DNA from: Argyresthia goedartella
Lineage: Eukaryota > Arthropoda > Insecta > Lepidoptera > Argyresthiidae
Assembly (NCBI GenBank): GCA_949825045.1
Contig: OX463814.1
Coordinates: 30,584,383-30,648,382, forward strand
Reading direction: 5' to 3'
DNA: 64,000 bases
Shown here: positions 19,076 through 29,503 of the stretch, in pieces
Layout of the letters: the number at the start of each line of letters is the position of its first letter
Position numbering within the stretch: the first letter of the stretch is position 1
Notes under the pieces: generated by a model
What the model saw: only the letters and a program-made list of their open reading frames with translations
What the model was told of the DNA's origin: nothing
Databases searched by the model: none
Position numbers and translations under genes: made by a program

Positions 19076-19451
19076 AAATTACATGAGACGAATGAAAGGC
19101 TCTGACTGACACTGGCTCATATATTATTGCCACCTTAATTTACGTCGAAACCGACACTGGCATACATATTGCCACCTTGAATTTATATTTTTACAAGAAA
19201 ATGACCTATCCGTTTCTAAAAATATCTATGAATATATCATATACAGAGCTTCTAATATAATATAAATATCAAACTCACCGAAAACGACCGCACAATCACG
19301 AGATTTTTCGCGATTTAGATAGAACTCAGAAAAACAGACAATTCTCACAGTAACCATATGACATTTGACAGCTGACATCTGAGAGACATCAAATCAATAT
19401 TTTTTTGCCTACATGTTTGTTCTCTATTTCAAATAATTGATTACTAGAACA

Positions 19452-19470
19452 GGAGGCCTACCATGACCTC
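19452..19470 (+). repeat. Left terminal inverted repeat of Harbinger element
   Basis: Pairs with 23141-23159 at 18 of 19 positions (C/T at one). A second inner copy of the CCATGACCTCATAAAA segment starts 76 bases further in. Confidence 0.8.
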
Positions 19471-20919
19471 ATAAAAAACTGCTCTTAATCCAGGCAGTTC
19501 AGTTAAAGTACTTAAACTGAACGACTTAATTTCGTACCATGACCTCATAAAAGGTGAACGAGTTCTGAGCTGCTTATTTGATAAGGTGAATAGTTTATTG
19601 TCTCTGGCTAGTTAACTTACATCCATGTAAGAACGAGAAGGGAATATACAGGATTCCATAAGAAAGAACTACTCATCGCATTGTCTGAAGGACCGTTCCT
19701 AACCAACGTTTATTGTTTATACGGTATTTACCGTTTTTTTTTTTATTATAAGGATATCTTATATTATAATTTGTTTTATTATTTACGAATGGAACTCTGA
19801 AAAAATGAAAGCTTAAAAGTAATACGCGCATATTACTATTTAATGCAATTTGTGATAAAACTTAGTAACTTATGCTTTGTTTTTTATTGATCGTTCAAAT
19901 TATATTGAGTATTTTGAACGCAACTCATAACTGTCAAGTGGTTCATGTGTTTGTTTACAATATTTAACGATTTATTTTAGGAGGTACTTTAGTGTGTTGA
20001 TTTAATTACATATTATTAAGTAATATACATTCTTTCTCGTTCGCTACGCTACAAACAACAAGGCATACTCATTTAACAAACATAGCATTGGCCTCGCTGG
20101 ATGGCGGGTCGAAACTGTAAAATAATATTCTACATATAATTTCTAATCTAATCTTTCCTATACGACGACGCCCCCATCGTATATCATACGACCAACTGGG
20201 GCTCTATGTGTTTTTTTAAATTCACACAGAGACATAGTCTTGGGGTATAATAATTCCACTCAGTCATCTGTACCCTAAGAATGTGGCAGAGAGTTGCCCA
20301 GCAATGTAACTCGATGGGTGAAGGTGCATTCAAAGATAGGAAAGGATGGTCATCGGTTATTTATCTAACTAATAATATAGACTCGAATGTTTGTGGTTGA
20401 CAGGATGGATGTTTGTTACTCTTTTGCGTGTACTGCCTGATAGAATCAATTGAAATAGGCTATCTTCTCTGATGGGCGTATATCCGAAGCACTGGCACAG
20501 TTTATGGAGTCTCCTTTGTCTGTGCGAGATTCAGTATGTACTCATTAGTTTTGTTGATCATATTTGATTTATTTTATCTAGTGTTTCACTTGTACAAAAG
20601 TGCATTATTTTTAACTACTTACTTTATTTGAGTTTGGAGTTTAAAATCAAAATAATTACATACACAAGTATACTCAATAGTTAAGTCAAAGTAAGATATT
20701 TTATTCAAAATTACATGTATGATGATGTCTTTAAAAAGTGACAAAAAAAATCAGTGCTACAGTATTATAGTATCTGTGGTGCTTCTAAATTATAACTGTC
20801 TAAATATATATGTGTAGATATTTACATACATGCATACATTAAATCTTTATAGAACAAAAACATTGTAACTTAAAAAACAACAAAAACTAAACAACACTAA
20901 AAAAACACAATTTTAACAT
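19471..20919. other. Non-coding left part of the Harbinger element
   Basis: No frame resembling the Myb-like partner protein is visible. A stretch at 20400-20460 (GGATGTTTGTTACTC) is a short motif I recall as common in moth repeats. Otherwise AT-rich. Confidence 0.4.
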
Positions 20920-21074
20920 AAAACTTAAATGAAGACTGTTTGATGCTTGCAATAACTGTGTAATTACATTTCTAGTTTTGACATGGCAATTAGTGTAGTA
21001 GGCTTTAAAAGAGCCTTCTGTTCCATCTAATAAAGCAGTCATCATAGTTTTCCTCAAAGGATAACCAGAGTCAC
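20920..21074 (-). pseudogene. Harbinger nuclease, GDSGYP exon
   Basis: Begins at a splice acceptor (TTTTACTTGCAG) and encodes GDSGYPLRKTMMTALLDG, carrying the second catalytic Asp, then HVKTRNVI, the block that in HARBI1 runs into the third catalytic residue (IER). Here NVI is followed by Thr and unrelated sequence. The exon is cut or decayed just before the catalytic Glu, so the nuclease is dead. Confidence 0.75.
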
Positions 21075-21139
21075 CTGCAAGTAAAATATTATATTAGACA
21101 CAATTGTAATTAAAACTAATATACTTTATATATATAGCA

Positions 21140-21200
21140 GCCTCTCACTGCTTGGCTTTCTGACCGAGTGCGCCACAGACCTCCTCTTTAAAACTTACTT
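21140..21200 (-). repeat. SINE head fragment
   Basis: Minus-strand GGTCTGTGGCGCACTCGGTCAG looks like the A-box half of a tRNA-derived SINE. No B box follows. It lies within the Harbinger intron. Confidence 0.4.
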
Positions 21201-21949
21201 TATTAAATAGATAAAATATATATGTGAATAGAGAATGTTTTATTATTAATTTTGTTGCTATGTTAAGTTAGCTAAACATCATCATCAATCGGCACACATC
21301 CTTTACCACTCCGTCTACTCCGGTCCTGAGCCTCCCGCATCCACTGCCTTACAGTTATACATCATACTCTAGTTCTTAAGTGTTACTTGACAACACAAAT
21401 AAGAATGCTACTTGTCTGCATCTCCTAACCTACTGCTAGTACTAGTGCGGGAGGTAGGGGCATTCTTATTAGGTTTGTATGATTGTAAGAAATGGCATTT
21501 TTTAACTTTAAAAACTATTATTATAATAATTCAGAAATAAGTAGCATACTTATTTGTAAATTTTTGTTGGTTTACTAAATAAAATAATTCTGATTAATAT
21601 GGATTCCAGTTTTATTTTGATAGTCGGTGTACTGTAGGCAGGTATCCCATCAAAATAATCCACTCTTAGAAATACATTTAGAACAGCTTATGTACCTAAA
21701 AGCCTTTATTATTACGGAGGCCTTTGAAATAGTCTTGAAGTGGATGGACTGATCATCTAAATGAGTCATATGTGGATCCACCATAACTGGCATCAACATA
21801 CAACTAAATAAACATTAACATTTATGTACAGGCACTTACATTGCTTGGCCCCACACTGTTGTGTTGTGGGAACCAGCAACAGCGACATTACACACACATA
21901 AACATCCAAGACCTTTTTCCAATTTTTTATTAATTTATCCCCAGCCGGG

Positions 21950-22015
21950 GATCGAACCCGGGACCTCTCGCATGGTAGGCAGAGTCATAATAACCGCAGT
22001 GCCACAGAGGTCATA
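21950..22015 (-). mobile_element. tRNA-derived SINE head in the Harbinger intron
   Basis: Minus-strand GACCTCTGTGGCACTGCGG (A-box half) and CCCGGGTTCGATCCCCGG (a full B box) give a tRNA-like head. The body probably extends leftward to about 21830. It sits between two nuclease exons, where it would be spliced out. Confidence 0.65.
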
Positions 22016-22039
22016 ATAATTATCATTGATTAATCTTAC

Positions 22040-22165
22040 CAATTGAACATTTAGAGAATTATAGCCCTTCCGACAGATATATCTCTCCTCTCCTTTTGGG
22101 TTTACAATAGCTACCTGTGTCCCATCAATGCAGCCAATAAAATCACTCCAAATTTTTCATTACAC
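22040..22165 (-). pseudogene. Harbinger nuclease, IDGT exon
   Basis: Bounded by an acceptor (ATTTCAG, 22166) and a donor (GGTAAGA, 22035-22040). It encodes GCIDGTQVAIVNP and RYICRKGYNSLNVQL, the first catalytic Asp block of HARBI1-type nucleases. The upstream third is shifted in frame relative to the IDGT block, so at least one indel is present. The intron to the next exon would be 965 bases. Confidence 0.75.
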
Positions 22166-22299
22166 CTGAAATTAAAAAAGTGTTAATTGTAAATAACCTT
22201 TTCAAATTAGCGACTGTTTAGAACCGGTGTCTGACAGCTACATAATTAAAGCTATGGTATCAATAAAAAATTCACTTTATTCTATTCATAGGTACAACA

Positions 22300-22480
22300 T
22301 TCTTCTACAGTTTGTGTGCATTCTTTATAGGTATTTCCCATTTCTAATGAATTCATTGCTGCAGTGACCTATGCCCAGTACTGCTGATATGGTTTGTTAC
22401 GCAATAAAGCCACGGATCTTACCCTTTGGCATTTGATATGTTCCATAGTCATAAAATGATAAAGCTGTAAGACCCTGCAA
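22300..22480 (-). pseudogene. Harbinger nuclease, helix-turn-helix exon remains
   Basis: After an acceptor (CTGTTGCAG, about 22484), minus-strand sequence reads LTALSFYDYGTYQMPKG, then, after frameshifts, a segment like the VSRCI..V..AMN block preceding the catalytic domain. This matches the block order of HARBI1 proteins, where the region contacts DNA. Confidence 0.6.
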
Positions 22481-22559
22481 CAGAAAAGAGTAGGTATTTA
22501 GATGTACACTGTCTAGATCTCTTGACTAGAAATTAAATAAATCTCTTGACAATAAAACT

Positions 22560-22824
22560 AATGTAATTCCATAAACTCTTACTTTTGTTTCTATGGTGGA
22601 ATCCGACGATTTACTTGGCTGTGGTTTACCACTCGTCGCCGGTTCCTTGCACAAACTTTGAGCCAAGTCGGGAGTAAGCCGATAGTTCGACGAATTTGTC
22701 GTCAGTTAAATGAAAGGGATCATATATTTCCCTTGTAAGGCGGTGGCGATTTCTTTTTAAATTGTCATTTAAGTTATTGTCCGTTTCAAAAAATTCAAAC
22801 AATACCTGTTTACTCACTTGCCAT
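22560..22824 (-). pseudogene. Harbinger nuclease, first exon
   Basis: The likely ATG is 22822-22824. Four bases inserted around AGTGAGT right after it throw the frame, so the open frame 22626-22817 appears to start at a GTG. It encodes a Phe-rich acidic start and RNRHRLTREIYDPFHLTDD. A second frame change then gives YRLTPDLAQSLCKE before a donor-like GTAAGAG at about 22582. Block order fits the N-terminus of HARBI1-like proteins. Confidence 0.6.
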
Positions 22825-23140
22825 TATTATAAAGAAAATAACTAAAAGCACTTAAACAATCGCAAAGCGTCTACTAAACTATCAACAACAAGACAACAAT
22901 TCACATAAAGTTAATCTCAGAGCAACTTTTTAAACATTGCTTACTTTGACAGTTGAGCGTTTCAGTAATCGCCGAGCGCTTGTCAAATGGCACGTCATGG
23001 TACGATTTTAGGAGGAAAAAAAAGGTGAACTGCATAAAAACGCTGGACGTAATAAGGGCTTAAACTGCCTTGCTTTTTAGAGGTCATGGTACGAATTAGC
23101 AATGCAGTTCAGTTTAAGGCCTTAAACTGAATAGATTTAA

Positions 23141-23159
23141 GAGGTCATAGTAGGCCTCC
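23141..23159 (-). repeat. Right terminal inverted repeat of Harbinger element
   Basis: Ends ...GTAGGCCTCC, the complement of the left terminus. An inner copy of the GAGGTCATGG motif lies 63 bases inside (about 23078). Confidence 0.8.
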
Positions 23160-24029
23160 AGTATATTTGTAGTGATTTAAAATACGTAAAAGGAAACATG
23201 GTGGCACGTATATTGCCGTTGTCAGGGAAAGGGGTAGGTCCTAACCAAAAGGGTTTAAAGTAGATGTAATGTATAATATTTAATTACTAGCATTGCATAA
23301 ACTAAATCTTGTATTTACTGTGTCTTAAATTACCTTATAAATATATTATTGTGTTTAGTTTCACTTCGTTAGAATATATAGGATTTAACGCCATTTTACT
23401 CTTTGTGTGAAATATTTTAATTAATATTCTCGACACCACACCATTAAAAACAGGAGCTTATTTTTTTATTACGATCTTTTTATTTATGATGTTGATGATT
23501 TTATGATTCTCAATAAGTAATTAAACAATATAAATAAAATTTCTAAATAAAATGTCATTGATTCCTCTGTTTTTTCCGGATTTTCGTAGACCCGTTCATT
23601 TTTAAGCGATTTCTATCGATTTTGCACATACAACTAGCAGGCGTTTCAAGTTTCTAATGAATACTACGGCATAATTCAGTCATATCAGACGCAATCTTTA
23701 TTTCTATGTTCGCCATTTGCATAATCCTGGTGAGTGTTTGTGTTTTAGTTTATAAGTCCTCCATTATGTTCTGTATTACAATTACAAAAAGCAAAAAATG
23801 TAAAAAAAAATCTTCGGTAAGTTACGATCGAATCTCTGAAGTATAATATTCATAGTATTAACTAGGCATTGTAGATAATGCTATTTCATTGTCTTAAGTC
23901 ATTCTACAAGATATCTCTAAGCCCGATATTCAAAGCTCTCTCAAAACTACATTCTTAAGTAAGGTTAGACTATGAGAAATAATGCACTTAACTCTCCCTT
24001 AAAATAGTCCCAAAAGCGTGACCACTTCA
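23160..24029. other. Unassigned AT-rich stretch
   Basis: The first 110 bases contain TGGTGGCACGTATATTGCCG and end near AAAAGGGTTTAA, which could be the outer end of the piggyBac-like element (GGG next to TTAA-like sequence). The rest is AT-rich with no features. Confidence 0.35.
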
Positions 24030-24240
24030 ATATACTTTATTGCACGGTAAATAATGAGTACAAACAAATGAACACTTATGCGCAAAGGCGAGCTTATCTC
24101 TAAAAATACATTTATTCCAGCAAACCCAGACAGGACAGGAAAGTCTATTGCTAGTAAGAGCAGTCTAGTGCACAATAAATTAAATAACTACCTATTAACT
24201 AAAACAATATAATATATTATAGTACATACACATATCAATG

Positions 24241-24269
24241 TATAATATATATATATATATATATATATT
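24241..24269. repeat. (AT)n microsatellite
   Basis: An AT-dinucleotide run inside the 3' UTR of the second Jockey-like copy. Confidence 0.9.
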
Positions 24270-24339
24270 AACATAATACTTACATACTAACACTTAATAC
24301 ACAAGAAAAAAAATACAAATAAATATATATGGACTATCC

Positions 24340-24960
24340 CTAATTGCGCAGGGAAGTGAACTTGAACGAGTGTTCGTAAGCAACAGTGTTGTACTGAGGA
24401 GTTGAAAGAAGAGACACCTTGTGGGATCTACGATTCCTGTTCTTGTAGAAAAGGAACTCAAAACGTTCACGAAGATAGGTGGGGTAGCGTGGATTTTTAA
24501 ATATATTAAAAAGGTACGAGAGAATGTGCATATCACAGCGAAGTCGAATCGGAAGCCACCCTAGCTCCTTGCGATATTAGGAGATATGGTCATACTTGCA
24601 CAGCCCGAAGATAAACCGAATTCCGAGTTTCTGAAGTCGTTCGAGTTTATTCAGTTGTTCTTTGTTCGCACTGACCCAGCAAACATCCTCGTAGTCGATT
24701 AATGGCAGCAGAAAGGACTGCGCAAGGGTGATTTAAGTCTGCCGTGGCAGGAAATACTGCAATCTCCGGAGGGAGTGAAATGACGCAAAGACACGTCTGA
24801 TAACCTCACAGACATGGGGCGACCAAGAAAGCAGGTTATCGAAAATAACCCCAAGGTGCTTGGCTTTCTCGCTGTACGATATTATGGTACTATCATACAT
24901 TACAGGAGCGAAGGGCATTTTCTGTAATAGGTTAAGAGTGTGCCTTGTTCCCATAATCAT
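24340..24960 (-). pseudogene. Reverse transcriptase thumb and C-terminal domain
   Basis: Contains HLGVIFDNLLSWSPHV and FHSLRRLQYFLPRQT (thumb), a decayed middle, and then HILSYLFNIFKNPRYPTYLR at the C-terminus, the latter shared in order with 62200-62460. A TAA replaces sense sequence after the PRQT block. It is part of the polymerase of the copy listed above. Confidence 0.7.
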
Positions 24961-24999
24961 AGCCCATAGGAAAGAGCCAATTGCCAGATTTTATCAAGG

Positions 25000-25679
25000 T
25001 CAATTCAACGCCTCTACGGTCAGAGTCACATCCCACGGAGAGAAGTGCCGATATAATTAGAGATCATCTACGTAAAGACGATAAGAAGAAGTAAGTACGT
25101 TAGAGATGGAGTTGATATATACTGAGAAGAGAAGAGGTGAAAGGATGCCTGCGAAACACTTGCGGAAAGATCACACCAGTCCGTTGAGACCTCCTCAGAA
25201 TGAATGCGCTACTGGCGATCTCTTAGGTAGAAATCCAACCAACGAGCCGAGTTTGAGGGGACATTAAGTGACTTTAGGATTTCACCCATTATATCGAAAT
25301 CAACGCAGTTGAAGGCGCTGCTAAAATCAAACAAAGTAAGGACGGTGAGCTAGCTGCTTTCGATCCATGGCCGATTGGATGTCGTCAGTAATTTTGAGTA
25401 AAGTCGTGGTAGTGCTGTGACCCGGCCTAAAACCCGATTGAAAGGGATTCAATAAGTTCATTGACGAGAGGTAGAGGCAGAGCTGGGAGTGGACAATCGA
25501 TTCAAGGACTTTGGAAAGGATAGGCAGAACATTGGTCGGTACTCTTTATTGGAGGCGGGATTGGGCGTGTTAGGCAGGGGTATCACTAACGCATTTTTCC
25601 ACTGACTTGGAAAGTAGTATTTGGCAAGTGAAAAATTAATTATATCAGTGATGGAAGACAAGAACTCATCAACACTCAC
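25000..25679 (-). pseudogene. Reverse transcriptase fingers and palm, heavily decayed
   Basis: The best piece, 25458-25679, holds LVIPLPNTPNPASNKEYRP. Downstream, minus-strand traces of the FNCVDF Asp block (about 25305) and of YRLYVDDL-like sequence (about 25070) can be followed across stops and frameshifts. Confidence 0.6.
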
Positions 25680-25685
25680 TTATAC

Positions 25686-26448
25686 TTAACTGACTCTCCA
25701 GGGATATCTACAAGGGCTAATCAGGGATATTTAAGATTTACCCGAGAAAAAGGATTGAATTAGTCAACCTGTCTTCTAAATATCTGCGATACTTTTTTAA
25801 GATATTTCTATGCTACTTGGGAGCCCTTCTCTAAGACCCGCAATCATCTCTGAATCTTAGACCAAGTGTATTTTTATTTTTCATGCTTTCTCCAATGGTC
25901 CCGGATTGCGCTCAGTTGAGGGTAGCGACGGGGCATGGTGCGGGGGTGGGGGTAAAGCAATGCTAGCCGCATGCCTCTTTCCCTGTCGCCCGTTCCACGA
26001 ATCTCGTGCCGCGCACGCGGATGTGCGCGGTCCGAGGTTGTCGGGAAAGCATATTCTTTCTCGCATACTCTTTTGTTCTCCACTACCGCATAAATAAAAC
26101 ATATTTTACTAGGCTATCCTGTAATTGACTTAAATACAAAGTAACTAATTAACTCTGCGAGAGATTAAGTACATATATGCTGTGGGATACAAATAAAAAA
26201 ATGCTTTATTATTTGTGTAGGTCTACTTAAACCTTGTGCATACTGTACATCCATGCTCGTTTTAATTTTTAATTATAGTACAAAAATCAAGTGAAAGAGC
26301 GTCGAGAGGCGACGGTGCTCGAATCTTCATAAGGATGTAGACATACTTAGGCAAGAAGTTTCAATTAATTCCAGTCGTTGGCAGCGGTCGTGATTGCATA
26401 AAATTGTTGCTGGCCATTACAATTTCAATTCTATTAGTAAAGCGGAAA
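25686..26448. other. Unassigned stretch with a GC-rich pocket
   Basis: 25880-26065 is strikingly GC-rich for this window. It contains an 8-bp perfect stem CCGCGCAC/GTGCGCGG (26009-26030, six-base loop) and a G-rich run GGTGCGGGGGTGGGGG at about 25937. Frames here are short and open on both strands because of composition. The rest is AT-rich. Confidence 0.4.
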
Positions 26449-26453
26449 GATGG

Positions 26454-26683
26454 TGTATGGGCCACACTGAGGATAGTTGGCTCGTACACCCGAAGTAGTT
26501 GAGGATTATTTTGGTAGTTAAAGATGAGCACCAAGTAGATACGAGTAGTTTATTTTGCTGTTAATTGGTAACTAAATAATACTATGTACAATAAGGTATA
26601 ATATAAACTATGAAATGCAACCTAAGATATAAAAAGCAGGTGAATGACGCGCACGGAATATGTACGCGTTGCTAGACCGTACA
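26454..26683 (-). repeat. 3' LTR of the larger BEL element
   Basis: TGTATGGGCC...CCGTACA, 230 bases, two mismatches to the 5' LTR (T/C at 26538-ish and in GTATAATAT versus GTATAACAT). Confidence 0.95.
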
Positions 26684-27689
26684 TGCTGCCAAGGACAAGA
26701 AAAGCTAACAATTATACAAGTTACAAGTTAAGTTAAATATCAAAATATAAAGTAAAAGTAAAACTTAAATATTTCATCTTAAATATTTGACACTGTCACT
26801 ATCACTATCTTCGTTCAGAGCAGACCGTTCAAGTTGAATCCTTTTCTCTCCGTCCGGTGTGGCTGGGCTGACTCCGAATTTTGTGTGGTGATCTCCTGAA
26901 GTTCCATTCCCAGATTTTCAGGACTTGGCTGCTGCGTGGCGTTGACGTCCCTTGGTCTTTTGCAGTACCTTTTTATTAGTAGGTACAGTGCAGTGATCGA
27001 TGCAATTACAGTCACTAATGACGTTATTGAATAGTGATAAACCTAATGAACCGAAAGATGTGCCGGAAGTTGTTCCTGTTTCTTCTGAATAATGAGTTTT
27101 CGATCTATTCTGGCAATTTCTGCAGAAGTATTTGTCTGTACGTTCAAGTTGATGTTTTTAATGCTGATATTCACCATTTCGTTGAAAGGTTCATCATGGG
27201 AACTGAAATGTCACTTTCCATCTGTATGTTATTCCCGAACACATTGAAGGAATAAATAGTTGCTTCTTTCTTCTGCAGTATGCATCCTTGACTGAGGACA
27301 AGCTGCCCGATGCCTGTTACCGCTGTGCTAGACATTTTGTCGTCGCAAATGATACGTAGTAGGCACGAACTGCAACAGACGTAAAGCCATACGTTCGGCT
27401 TATGTAACTTAATCCAGTTGTCTTTGCATCGCGCTTTCTGAGTGTCGCACGGCAAGGTCGTTTGTTGACTGAAGATTTTTGCTTCGCAAGGCGCATTTCC
27501 GTCGTGTAAGTTGTAAACAGGGTGATACGCGTTGCATAGGTAAACATCGCCGTTTGATACGATACATTGCCGTATATCTTCTTCTCCGATTTGGATATAC
27601 GTGTTTTTTCTAAAGTTGATGGCGAGGTATCCTGATGATATTTCTACCATTCTGGTCTCCGATTCTCGTTTGATTGGCAGTGGTAACAC
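26684..27689 (-). pseudogene. Env-like glycoprotein, C-terminal part, broken
   Basis: The frame at 27171-27689 is Cys-rich (CIVSNGDVYLC, CEAK, CDTQ, CCSSC) like the ectodomain of baculovirus F-type envelope proteins found in insect env-bearing elements. The frame at 26815-27015 carries a hydrophobic segment followed by a basic stretch, as expected for the membrane anchor and tail. Frames change between 27695 and 27689 and again before the anchor, so no continuous protein is encoded. In intact relatives this protein mediates membrane fusion; here it is only a remnant. The family assignment is from overall layout. Confidence 0.55.
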
Positions 27690-27694
27690 TCGAT

Positions 27695-29296
27695 TTATAT
27701 CATGTAGTTATCTTCACTCGTAAGCGGAATGTGTAGCACGAAAAGCAAGTAGTTTTCCGTAATACGAGCCTTTACGTAAAGTAATTTGTATAGTTCTGGG
27801 ATATCTTCCTGAATATTCTTGACCGGTAGTGATAGTCGACTGGGCATTCCTCCAGATATCACATAGAGTTGCTCGATAAGTTGTTTCGGAGTGAACAGAC
27901 GCATGTCGAGGTGCCCCTTGTGAATGTCGGCCAGCGAGTTTACTAGCATATCTTGAGTTCTTCTTAAGTTCGATATAATCAAGCTTGCGGTGATCGAGGC
28001 TGCGCACAGAGTTTTGTCGAGCCTACTGCAATCCTCCTCCATTATCCTCAAGAAGTTGCATAAGTTTTCCGTTCCTTTCCAATACGACGTTAAGTTGTAG
28101 TAGACCAGTAGTGTCCACTCATCGTGTATAAGATGTAGTTGTCCAATTTCATCGTAGTAAATCGGATGTTGGTTGGTTATCGGCGTCACGTTGAAACGTG
28201 GTACTTGTGCGGCTTGTATTACCGTTAGGAGGCTCATAATTATGGTCAGCGCTAGGGTGACCAAATAGCAGGTTAATTTTCTTCTTACTCGTTTTAGTCT
28301 TGGTTGGTTCTGGACATTAGTTTTGACATCTTCAATATTCTCGTTTGCAGGGAGTGGAGCCAGTTTCGCTAATGGACGTTTGAGTGTCCCTCCCTTCGTT
28401 TTTATCGTTGCTACCCGTACGTAGCCGTCGTCTCCAGGGTGTAGTTGAAGCACTATGCCTAATGCCCATTTTCCCGGAGGCAAGTTATTCTCCTTGACCA
28501 GGACGAGTTCTCCTTTTTCTAAGTTTTTTCTCGATCGCTGCCATTTTCTGCGCACTTGAAGTTGATGTAAATATTCACTGGACCATCGTTTCCAGAAGTG
28601 TTGTTGCATGAGTTCAGTTTGTTTCCATTTGTTCCTGAGGTCCTGTGCTCGATTTTCGTTAATTTCTGCTTGTGGCAACAGCATCGTTGGACCTCCAGTT
28701 ATAAAGTGGCCTGGCGTTAAGTACTCCAAGTCCTCTATGCTTTCCGTGAGGGGGCACAGTGGTCTGGAATTCATAAACGCTCCTATCTGTGCCAACAAGG
28801 TTGAAAACTGCTCGTACGTCAGTTTTTGTTCTCCCAAAACACGTTTAAGATGGTACTTCATCGATTTCACAGCTGCTTCCCACAGTCCTCCTGCAGTCGG
28901 CCAGATTGGCGCGTTGAAATGCCACTCAATTTGTAGTTCGCTGATTCCATCGAAGAATTCCTCAGACATCATAATTTTGAATTGTTGAAATTCTTTCTGT
29001 AGTATTCTGGATCCTCCCCGAAGGTTAGTCCCGTTATCCGAGAAAACATGTTTGGGGGTCCCTCTTTTCGCGCACATCCTCTTGAGGGCTGCCAGAAACG
29101 TTTCTGTGCTGAGGTCAGATACAAGCTCAATGTGGACCGCTTTTGTTGCCATGCAAATGAAAATACAAATATATCCTTTGCATGTTTTCACTCCTCTCCC
29201 CTTGTTTATTTTCACATCCACGAAACCGGTTAGATAAACCCCGGTGTTAGTAAAGGGCCTGGATGGCATGACTCGTGATTGAGGTAGGTCACCCAT
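27695..29296 (-). pseudogene. Integrase fused in frame to env-like N-terminus
   Basis: 533 codons from ATG 29294-29296. Residues 1-170 are the integrase core: the expected first catalytic Asp position (GVD in relatives) is Tyr21, Asp is kept in SDNGTN near residue 86 and Glu in GGLWEAAVKS near 136. Residues 170-340 are the conserved C-terminal region of Pao integrases (NSRPLCPLT, TPGHFITGG, HFWKRWSSEYL). A hydrophobic segment (about residues 342-362) then acts like a signal or membrane segment and leads into env-like sequence to residue 533. A TAG lies two codons before the ATG. Confidence 0.8.
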
Positions 29297-29299
29297 TAT

Positions 29300-29503
29300 C
29301 TACTTCTGTCTCGTTTGGGTAAGTGTTAAACGAGCTCCTCCGTGTAGAGTTTGTTTGTGGGCGTGGTCGATTATCAGCTGCGTTAGTTTTCCTGCGTGGG
29401 GGATCACCGCAGGATGCTTCGCTTCATCTGGTAACGCTGAGTTTTGTAATCGCCCTCCCACTCGTAGTATCCCTTTTTCATCAATGTAGGGTTTTAGGTT
29501 CAA
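29300..29503 (-). pseudogene. Integrase zinc-binding region, truncated
   Basis: 67 codons with the IDEKGILRVGGRL block and HPAVIPH...HKQTLHGG, the two His of the H2C2 zinc motif. The Cys pair that should follow is absent. After QTRQK comes TAG 29300-29302 and then, in the same frame, MGDLPQSR, so about 30 codons were lost. It is frameshifted relative to the RNase H frame upstream. Confidence 0.75.

Larger units (their letters stand above)
12502..19449 (-). mobile_element. piggyBac-like DNA transposon, decayed and interrupted
   Basis: The minus-strand transposase reads from the N-terminal acidic region (about 19058-18795), through a central scrap (13639-13463), to the catalytic C-terminal half and Cys-rich tail (13462 to about 12560). 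The BEL/Pao element (13640-18794) splits it with a clean TAACC duplication. Short palindromic subterminal motifs (GGTGGCAATTTACTTGCCACC at 12502-12522; ATTGCCACC at about 19125 and 19170) flank it. The Harbinger element begins at 19452, and similar TGGTGGCACG sequence resumes at about 23200, so Harbinger may also lie inside this transposon. Exact ends are not defined. Confidence 0.65.
19452..23159 (-). mobile_element. PIF/Harbinger DNA transposon (3.7 kb), inactive
   Basis: Terminal inverted repeats GGAGGCCTACCATGACCTC (19452-19470) and its near-complement at 23141-23159 bound a unit whose minus strand encodes pieces of a HARBI1-type nuclease. The motif CATGACCTC recurs inside each end (about 19537 left; 22993 and 23078 right), as subterminal repeats. 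A clear 3-bp target duplication is not visible. A SINE lies in the intron. I do not see the companion Myb-like gene; the left 1.4 kb holds no recognisable coding. Confidence 0.75.
24030..25685 (-). mobile_element. Jockey/CR1-superfamily element, second copy
   Basis: The 3' end lies at about 24030 and shares AGGCGAGCTTATCTC and CCAGCAAACC with the 3' end of the third copy at about 61920. Minus-strand coding then follows: C-terminal domain (24531-24340), thumb (24960-24600), palm (about 25320-25060, degraded) and fingers up to 25679. It is 5'-truncated near 25685. It is more degraded than the other two copies. Confidence 0.75.

Noticed and set aside
21950..22015. Possible functional tRNA gene on the minus strand
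   Set aside because: tRNA-like halves are present, but the SINE context and lack of a paired acceptor stem argue against a gene.
13640..23159. One large composite element (Maverick-like)
   Set aside because: Separate target duplication, termini and protein families show nested independent elements.
28608..28988. 126-codon + frame opposite integrase
   Set aside because: Antisense to a well-supported integrase frame.
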